Below are positions 1-7,286 of a stretch of DNA of 13,036 nucleotides, piece after piece. Every line of letters starts with the position of its first letter. Position 1 is the stretch's first letter. Under the pieces are notes generated by a model that was not told where the DNA came from, searched no databases, and saw only the letters and a program-made list of their open reading frames with translations. Position numbers and translations under genes: made by a program. The DNA lies in contig DATJUF010000344.1 of NCBI GenBank assembly GCA_035502655.1, positions 1 to 13,036 on the forward strand, written 5' to 3'. This DNA comes from DATJUF01 sp035502655. GTDB lineage: Bacteria; Desulfobacterota; Binatia; Binatales; Binataceae.

Positions 1-23
1 GGAGGCTCAGGCGGATTGAAGCG

Positions 24-39
24 CCAGCCGTCTGGCTGG
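24..39. repeat. Short perfect hairpin just upstream of the CoA-binding protein gene
   Basis: CCAGCC and GGCTGG form a perfect 6-bp inverted repeat around a 4-nt loop (GTCT). The repeat ends 5 bases before the GGAGG ribosome-binding site at 45-49. There is no T-tract after it, so it is a poor intrinsic terminator for an upstream gene. It could be a 5'-UTR stem near the ribosome-binding site. The repeat is seen directly; any role is inferred. Confidence 0.35.
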
Positions 40-52
40 ATAGCGGAGGCAT

Positions 53-481
53 ATGAGTTTCAGTAATCCCTCGGACGAGAAGATTAAAGCAATTCTGTCG
101 CATCCAACGACAGTGGCGGTGGTTGGCTGCTCGGACAATCCTGATCGCGATAGCCTCAGAATCGCGCAACTGCTCAAAACTAAAGGCTTTCGTGTGATTC
201 CGGTGAATCCGCAACTCGGGCCGGAGGCCTTGCGGGAAAGGCTTGGCGAGCGCTGCTATCCCGATCTTGCGTCGATTCCCGAGGCGGTCGAATTCGTGGA
301 CGTCTTCCGCCGATCGGAATACCTGCCGGCGATTGCCGAAGAAGCAGTGGCGAAGGGCGCCAAAGTCCTGTGGGGCCAGCTTGGAGTGGCCGATGAGGGC
401 GCGGCCGAGTATGCGCAGAAAGCCGGGTTGACGGTGGTGATGGATCGCTGTCCTGCGATCGAATACCGGCGCCTGTTTTGA
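53..481 (+). CDS. CoA-binding domain protein (YccU-like, Rossmann fold)
   Basis: The 142-residue protein has the length and layout of the small stand-alone CoA_binding_2/YccU family, a cytosolic Rossmann-fold protein thought to bind CoA or a related nucleotide. Its enzymatic role is not established. The family pattern is clear: a first strand and glycine turn VAVVGCSDNP (21-30), the turn RVIPVNP (47-53), the DVFRRSE segment (83-89), LWGQLGV (106-112) and a C-terminal VMDRCPAIEYRR block (129-140). The ATG at 53 is preceded by GGAGG (45-49) at good spacing, so the start is well supported. It is followed after 97 bp by a Nudix hydrolase on the same strand; co-transcription is possible, and both families handle nucleotide-type ligands. 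No odd features are seen. Confidence 0.9.
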   Translation: MSFSNPSDEKIKAILSHPTTVAVVGCSDNPDRDSLRIAQLLKTKGFRVIPVNPQLGPEALRERLGERCYPDLASIPEAVEFVDVFRRSEYLPAIAEEAVAKGAKVLWGQLGVADEGAAEYAQKAGLTVVMDRCPAIEYRRLF

Positions 482-578
482 GCGCGCATGTGGCTGTCAG
501 CGAGGTTATAAAAGAGATGGCTGAGGCAACGGATCGCGTAGCATTCGCTGGAGCGGCGAGGCGTGGCGGTGACGGCAC

Positions 579-1196
579 TTGAAGGCGCATAAATGGCGCA
601 CGATCAATAATGAACAGGTCTTTTCAACCCCGATTTTCAACCTGCATAAGCGCCGATCAGCGCATCCGAAGCGTGGTGAACGCGACTTCTTCGTTATCGA
701 TCCGGCTGATTGGGTAAATATCATCCCGCTGACGCCCAAGCGGGAAGTGATCATGGTGCGGCAGTTCCGGCACGGAATCGGCGGGTTTACGCTGGAGATT
801 CCGGGCGGCATGATCGATCCGGATGACAAGAATCCGGCGGCTGCTGGACGGCGCGAGATGCGCGAGGAGTGCGGATACGATTCGGCGGATATCGTGCCTC
901 TAGGCCGAGTCCATCCGAATCCTGCGATTCAGCCAAACTTTTGCTACTCGTTTCTCGCACGCAACGTGCAGCAGACCGCGCTGCCGCATCCGAATATGGA
1001 GGGGTCGGAGGAGACCGAAGTCCTAGTCGTGCCGCTGAAGGAAGTTAAAGGGCTGATTGCGCAAGGGAAGATTACGCACGCGCTGGTAATTACGGCGTTC
1101 GCGTTTTTCGACACCTACAACAAGCCGCCGTTGATTTGGACGAAGCCGGCGATGGCCAAGCTAGCCCGCCAGGCGTCTGCACGCGGCGGCAAGTAA
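579..1196 (+). CDS. Nudix hydrolase (ADP-ribose pyrophosphatase-like)
   Basis: The 205-residue cytosolic protein is of the ADP-ribose/nucleotide-sugar pyrophosphatase type, expected to cleave a nucleoside diphosphate linked to another moiety using divalent metal. The Nudix box runs from P75-G76-G77 to REMREECG (92-99), which supplies the metal-binding glutamates. The first conserved Glu of the box seems replaced by Asp83, and the stretch between it and R92 is one residue longer than the consensus. Upstream, the block WVNIIPL (45-51) and VRQFRHG (60-66) matches the usual first strands of this subfamily. The start is TTG at 579: a stop codon (570-572) lies just upstream in frame, no ATG fits, and the N-terminus (KWRTI...VFSTPIF) already matches where family members begin. 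GGCGGTG at 564-570 may be the ribosome-binding site. The substrate is not determinable here. Confidence 0.85.
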   Translation: MKAHKWRTINNEQVFSTPIFNLHKRRSAHPKRGERDFFVIDPADWVNIIPLTPKREVIMVRQFRHGIGGFTLEIPGGMIDPDDKNPAAAGRREMREECGYDSADIVPLGRVHPNPAIQPNFCYSFLARNVQQTALPHPNMEGSEETEVLVVPLKEVKGLIAQGKITHALVITAFAFFDTYNKPPLIWTKPAMAKLARQASARGGK

Positions 1197-1201
1197 CTCG
1201 T

Positions 1202-1222
1202 CGCGCCGTCATTCCGGGCGCG
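1202..1222. terminator. Possible hairpin between convergent genes
   Basis: CGCGCC (1202-1207) and GGCGCG (1217-1222) form a perfect 6-bp stem with a 9-nt loop. It lies between the stop of the plus-strand Nudix gene and the 3' end of the minus-strand permease, overlapping the last codons of the latter. A hairpin here could terminate in both directions, but no T-tract follows on either strand. In such G+C-rich sequence a 6-bp stem may also arise by chance. Confidence 0.25.
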
Positions 1223-2582
1223 CGGCGGGCACTGGCCGCGGCGAAACGAGCGGCGGTCCGCCATAGCGCCATCGCAGAATCCGATAGACGGGGAAGGCGC
1301 CTAGTGCGAGGGCGGCGGCGAGAAGCAGATCGCCTCTACCCTCGTCGCGGGACAAGGCGAGGCCGAAGGTGGCGGCCCAAGTGAGTATCGGCGCGGCCAC
1401 AACCAAAACGAGAGTCAGGCGTCCACCGGGAACCATGAAGCGCTCGCGGCGCTGCGGGCGGGTCTGACGGAGCCGTACAAGGGCGGCCATCTCGAGCATA
1501 AGCGCACCCATATAGAAGAAGACGTCAAGCACGACCAGGGCAACGAAGCCGAGCGGCACCAGCAAGGTGAAAATCACGCAGCAGGCCAGGATCGAGCTCA
1601 CGGGCGTAGCGCTGGCCTGCGAGAGCCGGGTCAGGCCGAAGGGCAGGTAGCGTTCGCCGGCCAGCACGAAGGGTATGCGCGAGACCCATAGCAGGCCTGC
1701 CTCAAACATCGCGAAGGCCGAGACGGCGCCACCCAGTACGATAAAACGGCTGAGGATTATGCCGCCGAAGCGGTAGCCCTCCTGCGCGAAATATCCAAGC
1801 TGCCATTGGCCGGTGCTGCGGACGCCGCTCAGGGCAATGCAGAGTGGCAGCATGTAACCTGCTACCACGATAGGCAGGGTGATTAAGATCGCGCGTAGAT
1901 AGTTGCGCCGCGGCGCCTCGATCTCGCCAGCCACCATGCTCAAGTTTTCCCATCCGCAATAATTCCAAATGATGACGATTAGGCCGCCGGCGAGTGCGCC
2001 GAAGAAATCGCTATGCTGGATCGGCTGTACGGGAAGACGCCAATCCAGCAGGCGGGGCGAGCCGAGGATCACGAACAGGGCGAACGGCGCGATCGCAATC
2101 AGGGCCAAGGCGGTCGAAGTGTTGCCGACGGGCCGGATGCCGAGAATGTTGAGCAGCCCGGAAAACCATACGAGGGCTGCGGCGAGGACGATCTGGCCGA
2201 TAGTGCCGAGAGGAATCGCGAAGCCAAGATAGGTGGCGAACAAGACCGGATAGATGGCCATATCGACGGCGGTGTAGAGCACCGTCAGGTAGGCTTCGAG
2301 GAAACCGGCGAACGGTCCCAGCGCCTCTTTGACCCAGAGATAGAAGCCGCCTTCCTGCGGAATCAAAGCGGTTAGTTCGGAGGCCATCAGGGCGGTAGGG
2401 AGGCTCAAGGTCAGCGGAACGGCGAGGCAGAGGATAAGCGTCAGGCGTGCGCCAGCGATGCGAACGGCGTCTTCTATTCCATAAGGACCCCCGCTGACAA
2501 TCAGGTACATTACGGCGACTAAGCCGGCGATACCGAGGCGGTGGGTGACGCGGGGCGCGCCAACGCTATGCTTCAGAGACAT
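1209..2582 (-). CDS. APC-family amino acid/polyamine permease
   Basis: The 457-residue inner-membrane protein has about 12 hydrophobic segments and is a secondary transporter of the amino acid-polyamine-organocation (APC) superfamily, with the usual family length. The first segment carries the glycine-rich unwound helix motif SGGPYGIED that binds substrate in this fold. It is followed by the conserved loop ELTALIPQEGGFYLWVKEALG, here at about residues 69-89. Another conserved element is the segment with NYCGWENLSMVAGEIE and its neighbouring PRRNYLRA. The pattern resembles the proton-coupled amino acid/polyamine uptake branch, but the substrate cannot be named. The gene is transcribed away from the TPR unit and converges on the Nudix gene. 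The ATG at 2582 has no clear Shine-Dalgarno sequence, and the next Met is at residue 25 inside the first membrane helix, so 2582 is the best start. Confidence 0.9.
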   Translation of the reverse strand: MSLKHSVGAPRVTHRLGIAGLVAVMYLIVSGGPYGIEDAVRIAGARLTLILCLAVPLTLSLPTALMASELTALIPQEGGFYLWVKEALGPFAGFLEAYLTVLYTAVDMAIYPVLFATYLGFAIPLGTIGQIVLAAALVWFSGLLNILGIRPVGNTSTALALIAIAPFALFVILGSPRLLDWRLPVQPIQHSDFFGALAGGLIVIIWNYCGWENLSMVAGEIEAPRRNYLRAILITLPIVVAGYMLPLCIALSGVRSTGQWQLGYFAQEGYRFGGIILSRFIVLGGAVSAFAMFEAGLLWVSRIPFVLAGERYLPFGLTRLSQASATPVSSILACCVIFTLLVPLGFVALVVLDVFFYMGALMLEMAALVRLRQTRPQRRERFMVPGGRLTLVLVVAAPILTWAATFGLALSRDEGRGDLLLAAALALGAFPVYRILRWRYGGPPLVSPRPVPAARPE

Positions 2583-2600
2583 TTTCTGCGGCCAGCAGCT

Positions 2601-2609
2601 TGGTATAAT
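2601..2609 (+). promoter_or_regulatory. Extended -10 promoter motif upstream of the TPR lipoprotein unit
   Basis: TGGTATAAT is a perfect extended -10 element (TG, one base, then TATAAT). No recognisable TTGACA-like -35 lies 16-19 bp upstream, which is typical of extended -10 promoters. A start site would fall near 2616, giving a leader of roughly 240 nt before the preferred TPR start. On the opposite strand the same bases read TATACC about 22 nt before the permease ATG, so a weaker divergent -10 could overlap it. The motif is seen; promoter activity is inferred. Confidence 0.4.
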
Positions 2610-2615
2610 GGGCGG

Positions 2616-2855
2616 GCGCGGGAGCAGGTGTCTGCAAAGCCAGGCTCAAGATTTGCGCGACGGGACCGATGCTGGTGCAAGGATGCGAAGGCGGGTGTGC
2701 CAAAGGGATTGCGCCGCTGGCCGGGTAGGCGCAAGACTAAGCGTTCGGGATGTCCCCGAGATAGTGATGACACGGTTAAGATCAAGCCAAATTGACGATC
2801 GCGGGTCGCCATGTTAGCTGTAATTCGCGCGAAGTCGCAAGGTTCCCATCAAAGT
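2616..2855 (+). other. Non-coding leader/intergenic region with tandem hairpins
   Basis: This stretch between the divergent permease and TPR genes holds no convincing gene. It contains several short perfect inverted repeats. GCAAA (2634-2638) pairs with TTTGC (2652-2656). TTGCGCC (2709-2715) pairs with GGCGCAA (2728-2734) around a 12-nt loop. TCGGG (2745-2749) pairs with CCCGA (2755-2759) around a 5-nt loop. None is followed by a T-tract. It could be a structured 5' leader of the lipoprotein transcript or a small RNA, and it fits no riboswitch or housekeeping RNA consensus I know. Only the repeats are seen directly. Confidence 0.3.
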
Positions 2856-4631
2856 ATGAAGTGTCGTGCCCAATGGGCGCTGTTGACGCTGACGATGGCG
2901 CTGACGGCGCTGGCCGGTTGTTCCAGAGTTCATTCTGATAGTGCGCCGATTCAAGCGGTGAGCGCCGGCGGGGGGCGCGCGTTTGGCGGCGCTCCCGCCG
3001 TTGATATACCGCCATCGGCCCTCGCTATGGGAGCCTACCTGAAGGCGCAGGTGGCTACCGAAAATGGTGATCGGAGCAAGGCGCTCGAAGAATACGCGGA
3101 TGTAGTCAAATACGATCCGAAAAACCCCGAGCTGCGAGTTCAGCTGGCGACGCTCTACGTCGGCGACGGACGGCTGAAGGACGCGCTGGAGCAATGCAAT
3201 CAGGCAATCGCGCTTGACCCGCATTATGTGCGTCCGCGCCTGCTGGCGGCGGGTATCGATGATGCCCTCGGAAATCAGGAACAGGCGCAAGAGCAATATC
3301 AGGCAGTGGTGGCGCTCGATCCAAAGAATCAAGAGGCCTATCTATTCCTGGGGACGCAATATGCCAAGGCGGGTAAGTACGACAAGGCGGAAGATGCCTT
3401 CAAACAGCTAATCGCGCTGGACCCTAAATCCTTCCTCGGGTACTACTACGCCGGCCGCGTGATGGTGCTGGCGAATAACTACCAGGCAGCCGATCACTAC
3501 TACTCAGAGGCGTTGCAATTAAACCCGCAGTCGCAACTGGTGCTGCTTGATTTGGCGGTGCTGCGCGAACTGCAGGGGCGCAATCAAGAGGCGATCGCGC
3601 TCTACCAGCAGGTTCAACAGATAGATCCGACGGATGACGACGTGCGCAAGCGGCTCGCACAACTCGACGCCGGTGACAAAACGATCAACGAAGCGATCGC
3701 GCGCCAGCAACTCCATCAGGAGCAGATTGAGACGAATCCAGCCGATACGCGAACCAAGATCGGCCTGCTGTTCTTTGAGCGCGGTGATTTCGATGAGGCT
3801 GCAACCGAATTGAACCTGGTGCTGGGCGCGGAACCGAATAACTACCGTGTGCGTTACTACCTGGGGACGGTTTATTCGGAGCTCGATGAGAACGATCAGG
3901 CGATGGCGCAGTTCGAGGCGATTCCCGCAAGCGATGAACATTACGTGGAGGCGCGGCTGCAACTCGCGTATCTCTACGACAAGGAAAGCGACTACGATAA
4001 GGCGATCGCCAATTTGAACCAGGCGCTCGCGCGCAAGCCCGACGATACCGAGATCATGGGATACCTGGTGGGGGTCTACCAGGAAAAGAAAGACTATCCT
4101 GATGCGATCGCACTGGCCCAGCGGATGGTCCAGATTGAACCGCGCAATGACAAGTTTTACTTTACGCTGGGTGCTCTTTACGACGCCAACAAGCAGAAGC
4201 AGCAAAGTATTGCGGCGATGCAGAAGGCGATCGCGATTAACCCTGCGAATGCGCCAGCCCTGAATTATCTGGGTTACACCTACGCGGAATCCGGCACCCA
4301 TCTCGACGAAGCCGAGAAGCTGGTCAAGCGGGCGCTCAAGATCGAGCCGGAGGACGGCTTCTACGTCGATAGCCTCGGCTGGGTCTATTACAAGAAAGGG
4401 CAATATCAAAAGGCGGTCGGCGAACTCGAGCGCGCGGTGAATCTCTCGGGTGACGATCCGACAATCACTGAGCATCTGGGCGATGCCTATAAGCGTATCG
4501 GGAAGAGCCGGGATGCGCGCAATCAGTACGAAGACGCACTCAAGAGAGCGCAGGACGCGGACCAAATCGAGCGGCTGAAGACCAAGATCGCGGCGTCCGA
4601 GAATGACGAGACGCAGCAGGCGCGGCCTTAG
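2856..4631 (+). CDS. TPR-repeat lipoprotein (about 14 tetratricopeptide repeats)
   Basis: The 591-residue protein is probably lipid-anchored and exposed to the periplasm, acting as a protein-interaction scaffold. It starts with a lipoprotein signal peptide: charged MKCR, a hydrophobic stretch, then the lipobox LAGC with Cys22. A Ser/Gly/Ala-rich linker follows. From about residue 54 to 565 there are about 14 TPR units of about 34 residues, with a break near 268-294 rich in Gln and charged residues. The last repeats (NYLGYTYAESG, about 470-480; VDSLGWVYYKKGQYQKA, about 504-520; HLGDAY, 540-545) match a conserved TPR family often found beside LolB-like genes. An upstream in-frame ATG at 2811 would add 15 residues before the signal peptide; I prefer 2856 because it gives a normal n-region. 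AAGG (2839-2842) is a weak, distant Shine-Dalgarno. The 3' end overlaps the next gene by up to 29 bp, implying coupling. Confidence 0.85.
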   Translation: MKCRAQWALLTLTMALTALAGCSRVHSDSAPIQAVSAGGGRAFGGAPAVDIPPSALAMGAYLKAQVATENGDRSKALEEYADVVKYDPKNPELRVQLATLYVGDGRLKDALEQCNQAIALDPHYVRPRLLAAGIDDALGNQEQAQEQYQAVVALDPKNQEAYLFLGTQYAKAGKYDKAEDAFKQLIALDPKSFLGYYYAGRVMVLANNYQAADHYYSEALQLNPQSQLVLLDLAVLRELQGRNQEAIALYQQVQQIDPTDDDVRKRLAQLDAGDKTINEAIARQQLHQEQIETNPADTRTKIGLLFFERGDFDEAATELNLVLGAEPNNYRVRYYLGTVYSELDENDQAMAQFEAIPASDEHYVEARLQLAYLYDKESDYDKAIANLNQALARKPDDTEIMGYLVGVYQEKKDYPDAIALAQRMVQIEPRNDKFYFTLGALYDANKQKQQSIAAMQKAIAINPANAPALNYLGYTYAESGTHLDEAEKLVKRALKIEPEDGFYVDSLGWVYYKKGQYQKAVGELERAVNLSGDDPTITEHLGDAYKRIGKSRDARNQYEDALKRAQDADQIERLKTKIAASENDETQQARP

Positions 4632-5487
4632 GCGCGTGAGCCGCTCGCGCCGGCGAATTCCCTTGGCCGCGGCGGCTTGCCTGTGGGTGCTGGCCGGGGC
4701 TGGATGCACGCTCCAGCCAGCGGCGCCCTCGGCGCAGTCGCAGGATGCGGCTCAGCTCGGGATGGCCCTGGCGCGGCGCGACAGGCAGATCAATTCCCTG
4801 CAAACCTCGGCGATCATGGAATATACCGGCGGTGGCCAGCATCTGAAGGTGCGCGAACGGATCGTGGTGGACCGGCCGGCCAGCGTGCGCGTGGAAGTGA
4901 TGTCGCCGATCGGCGTGGCGCTGGTATTGGCGGCGACCGGCGGCCAGGTTGCGATCTTCGATCCCGCGAAAAACACTTTGATGCAAGGCCGGGCGAGCGC
5001 GGCCGTGCTGGACCGCTACGCGCGCATTCCGATGGCGCCCCAAGACGCCGTGCGCCTGTTGATGAGCCTCGCGCCTGACAGCGCGATGCTGGCGTTTGCG
5101 CCCAGCCAGTACGGCCTGACGGGGGACAATACTCCCTATTTGCTCTACCGGGAGCCGAACGGGGTCACTGACTATTTGACGTTTGATGCGAGTGATAATC
5201 TGACGAGCCTGCGGCAGACGCTCGCGAACGGACGTGAAAGCTACGAAGTAAAATATAATGACTATCGCGCCAGCGGGCCCGGCGGCACGATCATGTTTCC
5301 CTGGGAGGTGGCGGCGTCATTCCCGGGAACTGGCGCATCGGTTAAATTCCGCTATGAGCAGCCGATTCTTGACGGCGATATCGACGACTCAATTTTCACA
5401 CTTGCGCCCGGAGATGATACGCGAACGATCAATCTCGGAATGGCTGATATACGGTTCACGGATTCGCAGCCGGTGCGTACGGATTGA
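4603..5487 (+). CDS. LolB/DUF4292-like outer-membrane lipoprotein
   Basis: The 294-residue exported protein resembles the LolB/DUF4292 group, half-barrel lipid-binding proteins implicated in placing lipoproteins in the outer membrane. Family-like features include an early strand SLQTSAIMEYTG (65-76) and RERIVVDRPASVRVEVMSP (84-102), where a lipid-derivative strand pair with RP is typical. A hydrophobic turn, GVALVLAATGGQVAIF (104-119), follows. The signal region is unusual: a very Arg-rich n-region, then a hydrophobic core ending in LAGAGC with Cys35. The residue at -3 of that Cys is Gly, so the lipobox is not canonical. SRRR before the core weakly resembles a Tat motif. The ATG at 4603 overlaps the TPR gene; a GTG at 4636, in frame just after the TPR stop, is an equally possible start and still leaves Arg residues. 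The TPR neighbour supports the call. The assignment is by pattern, not exact identity. Confidence 0.75.
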   Translation: MTRRSRRGLRRVSRSRRRIPLAAAACLWVLAGAGCTLQPAAPSAQSQDAAQLGMALARRDRQINSLQTSAIMEYTGGGQHLKVRERIVVDRPASVRVEVMSPIGVALVLAATGGQVAIFDPAKNTLMQGRASAAVLDRYARIPMAPQDAVRLLMSLAPDSAMLAFAPSQYGLTGDNTPYLLYREPNGVTDYLTFDASDNLTSLRQTLANGRESYEVKYNDYRASGPGGTIMFPWEVAASFPGTGASVKFRYEQPILDGDIDDSIFTLAPGDDTRTINLGMADIRFTDSQPVRTD

Positions 5488-5534
5488 TTGGACAGGCACC
5501 GAAACGGCGGCCGGCGCGTGACGGCGTGAAGCCA

Positions 5535-7247
5535 ATGGATCGGTTAAGATTTAGCCACGTGCTGCATGGGTTATTTCCCGCTAGTGCCGCGCTGATGTTG
5601 ATCGCGATAGCCGGGTGCCACGTGAACCGGCGCCACGATGACCATGCGGCGGCGCAGATTCTGTACGATTCGACTAACAGCGACCCTGGAACCTTCAATC
5701 CGGTTCTGGTGACTGACGCGGCTTCGGGAGCGGCGATCGGCGACCTCTTCGAGGGGCTGGTCAAAATCGATCCGCGGACAACGCTGCCGGAGCCGGATCT
5801 GGCGCAGAGCTGGAACATCACCGACGGTGGCAAGACGATCACGTTCCACCTGCGGCACGGCGTCAAATGGTCTGATGGGGTCCCGTTCACTGCACGTGAC
5901 GTACTATTCACGATGCGGGTGATTTACGACCCGCGAGTGCCTAATAGCGACGTCTCTGTGATGACTATTGATGGCAAACCGATCAAGGCAGAGGCACCCG
6001 ACGATTATACGGTCGTAATGCATCTGCCGCGGCCGTTCGCGCCGCTGCTTTATGCGATTGGTTTCCCGATTCTCCCGGCCCATACGCTGGAACACGCGCT
6101 GGCGTCGGGCAACTTCACGCATATCTGGGGTATCGACACCCAGCCTGACAGGCTCGTCACGCTGGGTATGTACCGGATGCAGCGCTATGTGCCGGGCCAG
6201 CAGATAAGCTTCGTGCGTAATCCCAGCTATTGGATGCGTGAGCCGAATGGACGGAAGCTGCCGCGGCTATTCGGACAAGTGATGCTGATCGTGCCGGATC
6301 AGAATGCTCAATATCTGCGCTTTCTCAGTGGCACGACCGATGTGTATTCGCCGCGCCCGGAAGAAGTACAGACGCTGATCGATCAGGCGCCCAAGCTTAA
6401 AATTAAAGTTGAAAAAATCGGGATCGATACCGGGTCGCTGTTTTTCGCGTTCAACCGCAATCCGCGCCATTACATCCAGAACGGCGTGGTGAATCCCAAG
6501 TATAAATGGTTTACCGATCTGAATTTCATGCGCGCGCTCGCACATGCGGTCGACAAGCAGGGAATGATTAACCTGTGCTTTCAGGGCTTGGGAGTGCCGT
6601 CGGTCTCGGACGTGTCACCGGCCAACAAGATTTTCTATAATCCAAATCTCAAAGATTATGACTATGATTTGAAGCTGGCAGCGCATTTATTGGACGAGGC
6701 CGGCTACCGGATGCTGCGGCCGGGAGTGCGAGGCGATCCGCAGGGCCATCCGCTGGTGTTCAATTTAACTACCAATACGGGCGTGCCGGTACGTGACAAG
6801 ATGTGTGCGATTTTCAAGCAGGACTTGGCGGCGCTGGGAATTAAAGTCAACTACCGGCCGCTCGAATTTATAACTTTAGTAAAAGCACTCGATTCATCTT
6901 TTGACTGGGACTGCGTATTGATTGGGTTTACCGGCGGAATCGAGCCGAACGACGCCGCAAATTTCCTGCGTTCATCGGGGAATCTGCATATCTGGGATCC
7001 GGCAGAACCGAAGCCTGCGACGAAATGGGAAGCCGAAATCGACCATCTGCTGGATCAGGGTACGATGGTGACTGATCCGCAGGAGCGGGCGCCGTATTAC
7101 TGGCGGATTCAGCAGATACTCCACGATCAACTGCCGGTGATCGAGACGGTTCTGCAGATACGGTACGTCGCATACCGGAATACCCTGGTGAATTATGATC
7201 CCACGGTATGGGGGTTGTACCAGCCTGAGTATATCCAGTTCCGCTAG
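5535..7247 (+). CDS. Extracytoplasmic oligopeptide-binding lipoprotein (SBP family 5)
   Basis: The protein (570 residues from this start) captures a ligand outside the inner membrane and hands it to the DppB/DppC-type permeases encoded next. Family 5 members bind peptides, nickel, opines or sugars; the ligand here is unknown. It has a lipoprotein signal with lipobox IAGC and Cys28. Early family motifs follow: DPGTFNPVL (50-58), LFEGLVKIDP (71-80), LPEPDLAQSW (84-93) and GVKWSDGVPFTARDVLF (109-125). The remaining about 440 residues give the usual two-lobe length. An alternative TTG at 5484 overlaps the previous stop (TTGA) and would add 17 residues rich in Arg and Pro. I prefer the ATG because it gives a standard signal peptide, although neither start has a clear Shine-Dalgarno. 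Co-transcription with the LolB-like gene is likely. Confidence 0.88.
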   Translation: MDRLRFSHVLHGLFPASAALMLIAIAGCHVNRRHDDHAAAQILYDSTNSDPGTFNPVLVTDAASGAAIGDLFEGLVKIDPRTTLPEPDLAQSWNITDGGKTITFHLRHGVKWSDGVPFTARDVLFTMRVIYDPRVPNSDVSVMTIDGKPIKAEAPDDYTVVMHLPRPFAPLLYAIGFPILPAHTLEHALASGNFTHIWGIDTQPDRLVTLGMYRMQRYVPGQQISFVRNPSYWMREPNGRKLPRLFGQVMLIVPDQNAQYLRFLSGTTDVYSPRPEEVQTLIDQAPKLKIKVEKIGIDTGSLFFAFNRNPRHYIQNGVVNPKYKWFTDLNFMRALAHAVDKQGMINLCFQGLGVPSVSDVSPANKIFYNPNLKDYDYDLKLAAHLLDEAGYRMLRPGVRGDPQGHPLVFNLTTNTGVPVRDKMCAIFKQDLAALGIKVNYRPLEFITLVKALDSSFDWDCVLIGFTGGIEPNDAANFLRSSGNLHIWDPAEPKPATKWEAEIDHLLDQGTMVTDPQERAPYYWRIQQILHDQLPVIETVLQIRYVAYRNTLVNYDPTVWGLYQPEYIQFR

Positions 7248-7258
7248 CACCTAAACGG

Positions 7259-7270
7259 CCGCCACGGCGG
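7259..7270 (+). repeat. Short G+C hairpin between binding-protein and permease genes
   Basis: CCGC-CACG-GCGG (a CCGCC/GGCGG inverted repeat) lies in the 39-bp gap after the binding-protein stop. There is no T-tract, so it is not a full terminator. Stem-loops at this place in importer operons can stabilise the upstream mRNA, so that the binding protein is made in excess over permeases. That role is inferred from general knowledge; only the repeat is seen. Confidence 0.3.
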
Positions 7271-7286
7271 GGCGGATGGCTATTCA

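Noticed and set aside
507..512. TATAAA before the Nudix gene as a promoter -10
   Set aside because: No acceptable -35 is found at 16-19 bp and no extended TG element precedes it, so support is too weak to list as a feature.
517..582. A 21-codon ORF starting ATG after AAGAG, just before the Nudix gene
   Set aside because: It has no recognisable motif, is out of frame with the Nudix protein and does not look like a conserved leader peptide; it may be chance.
2616..2780. The leader as a known RNA (6S, RNase P, tmRNA, SRP RNA, cobalamin or TPP riboswitch)
   Set aside because: None of the conserved core sequences of these families is recognisable, and the hairpins are short; it is only called an unexplained leader.
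2792..2823. TTGACG (2792-2797) with TGTAAT (2818-2823) as a promoter for the TPR gene
   Set aside because: The spacing is about 20 bp and the -10 would lie so close to the ATG at 2856 that it is less convincing than the extended -10 at 2601.
2811..2855. ATG at 2811 as the TPR start
   Set aside because: It lacks a Shine-Dalgarno and adds 15 residues ahead of a signal peptide that begins naturally at Met 2856; retained only as an alternative.
3519..4709. A 396-codon open frame on the minus strand opposite the TPR gene
   Set aside because: It is antisense to a clearly coding TPR gene with strong repeat and lipobox evidence, its translation shows no recognisable domain, and long antisense frames are expected in G+C-rich coding DNA.
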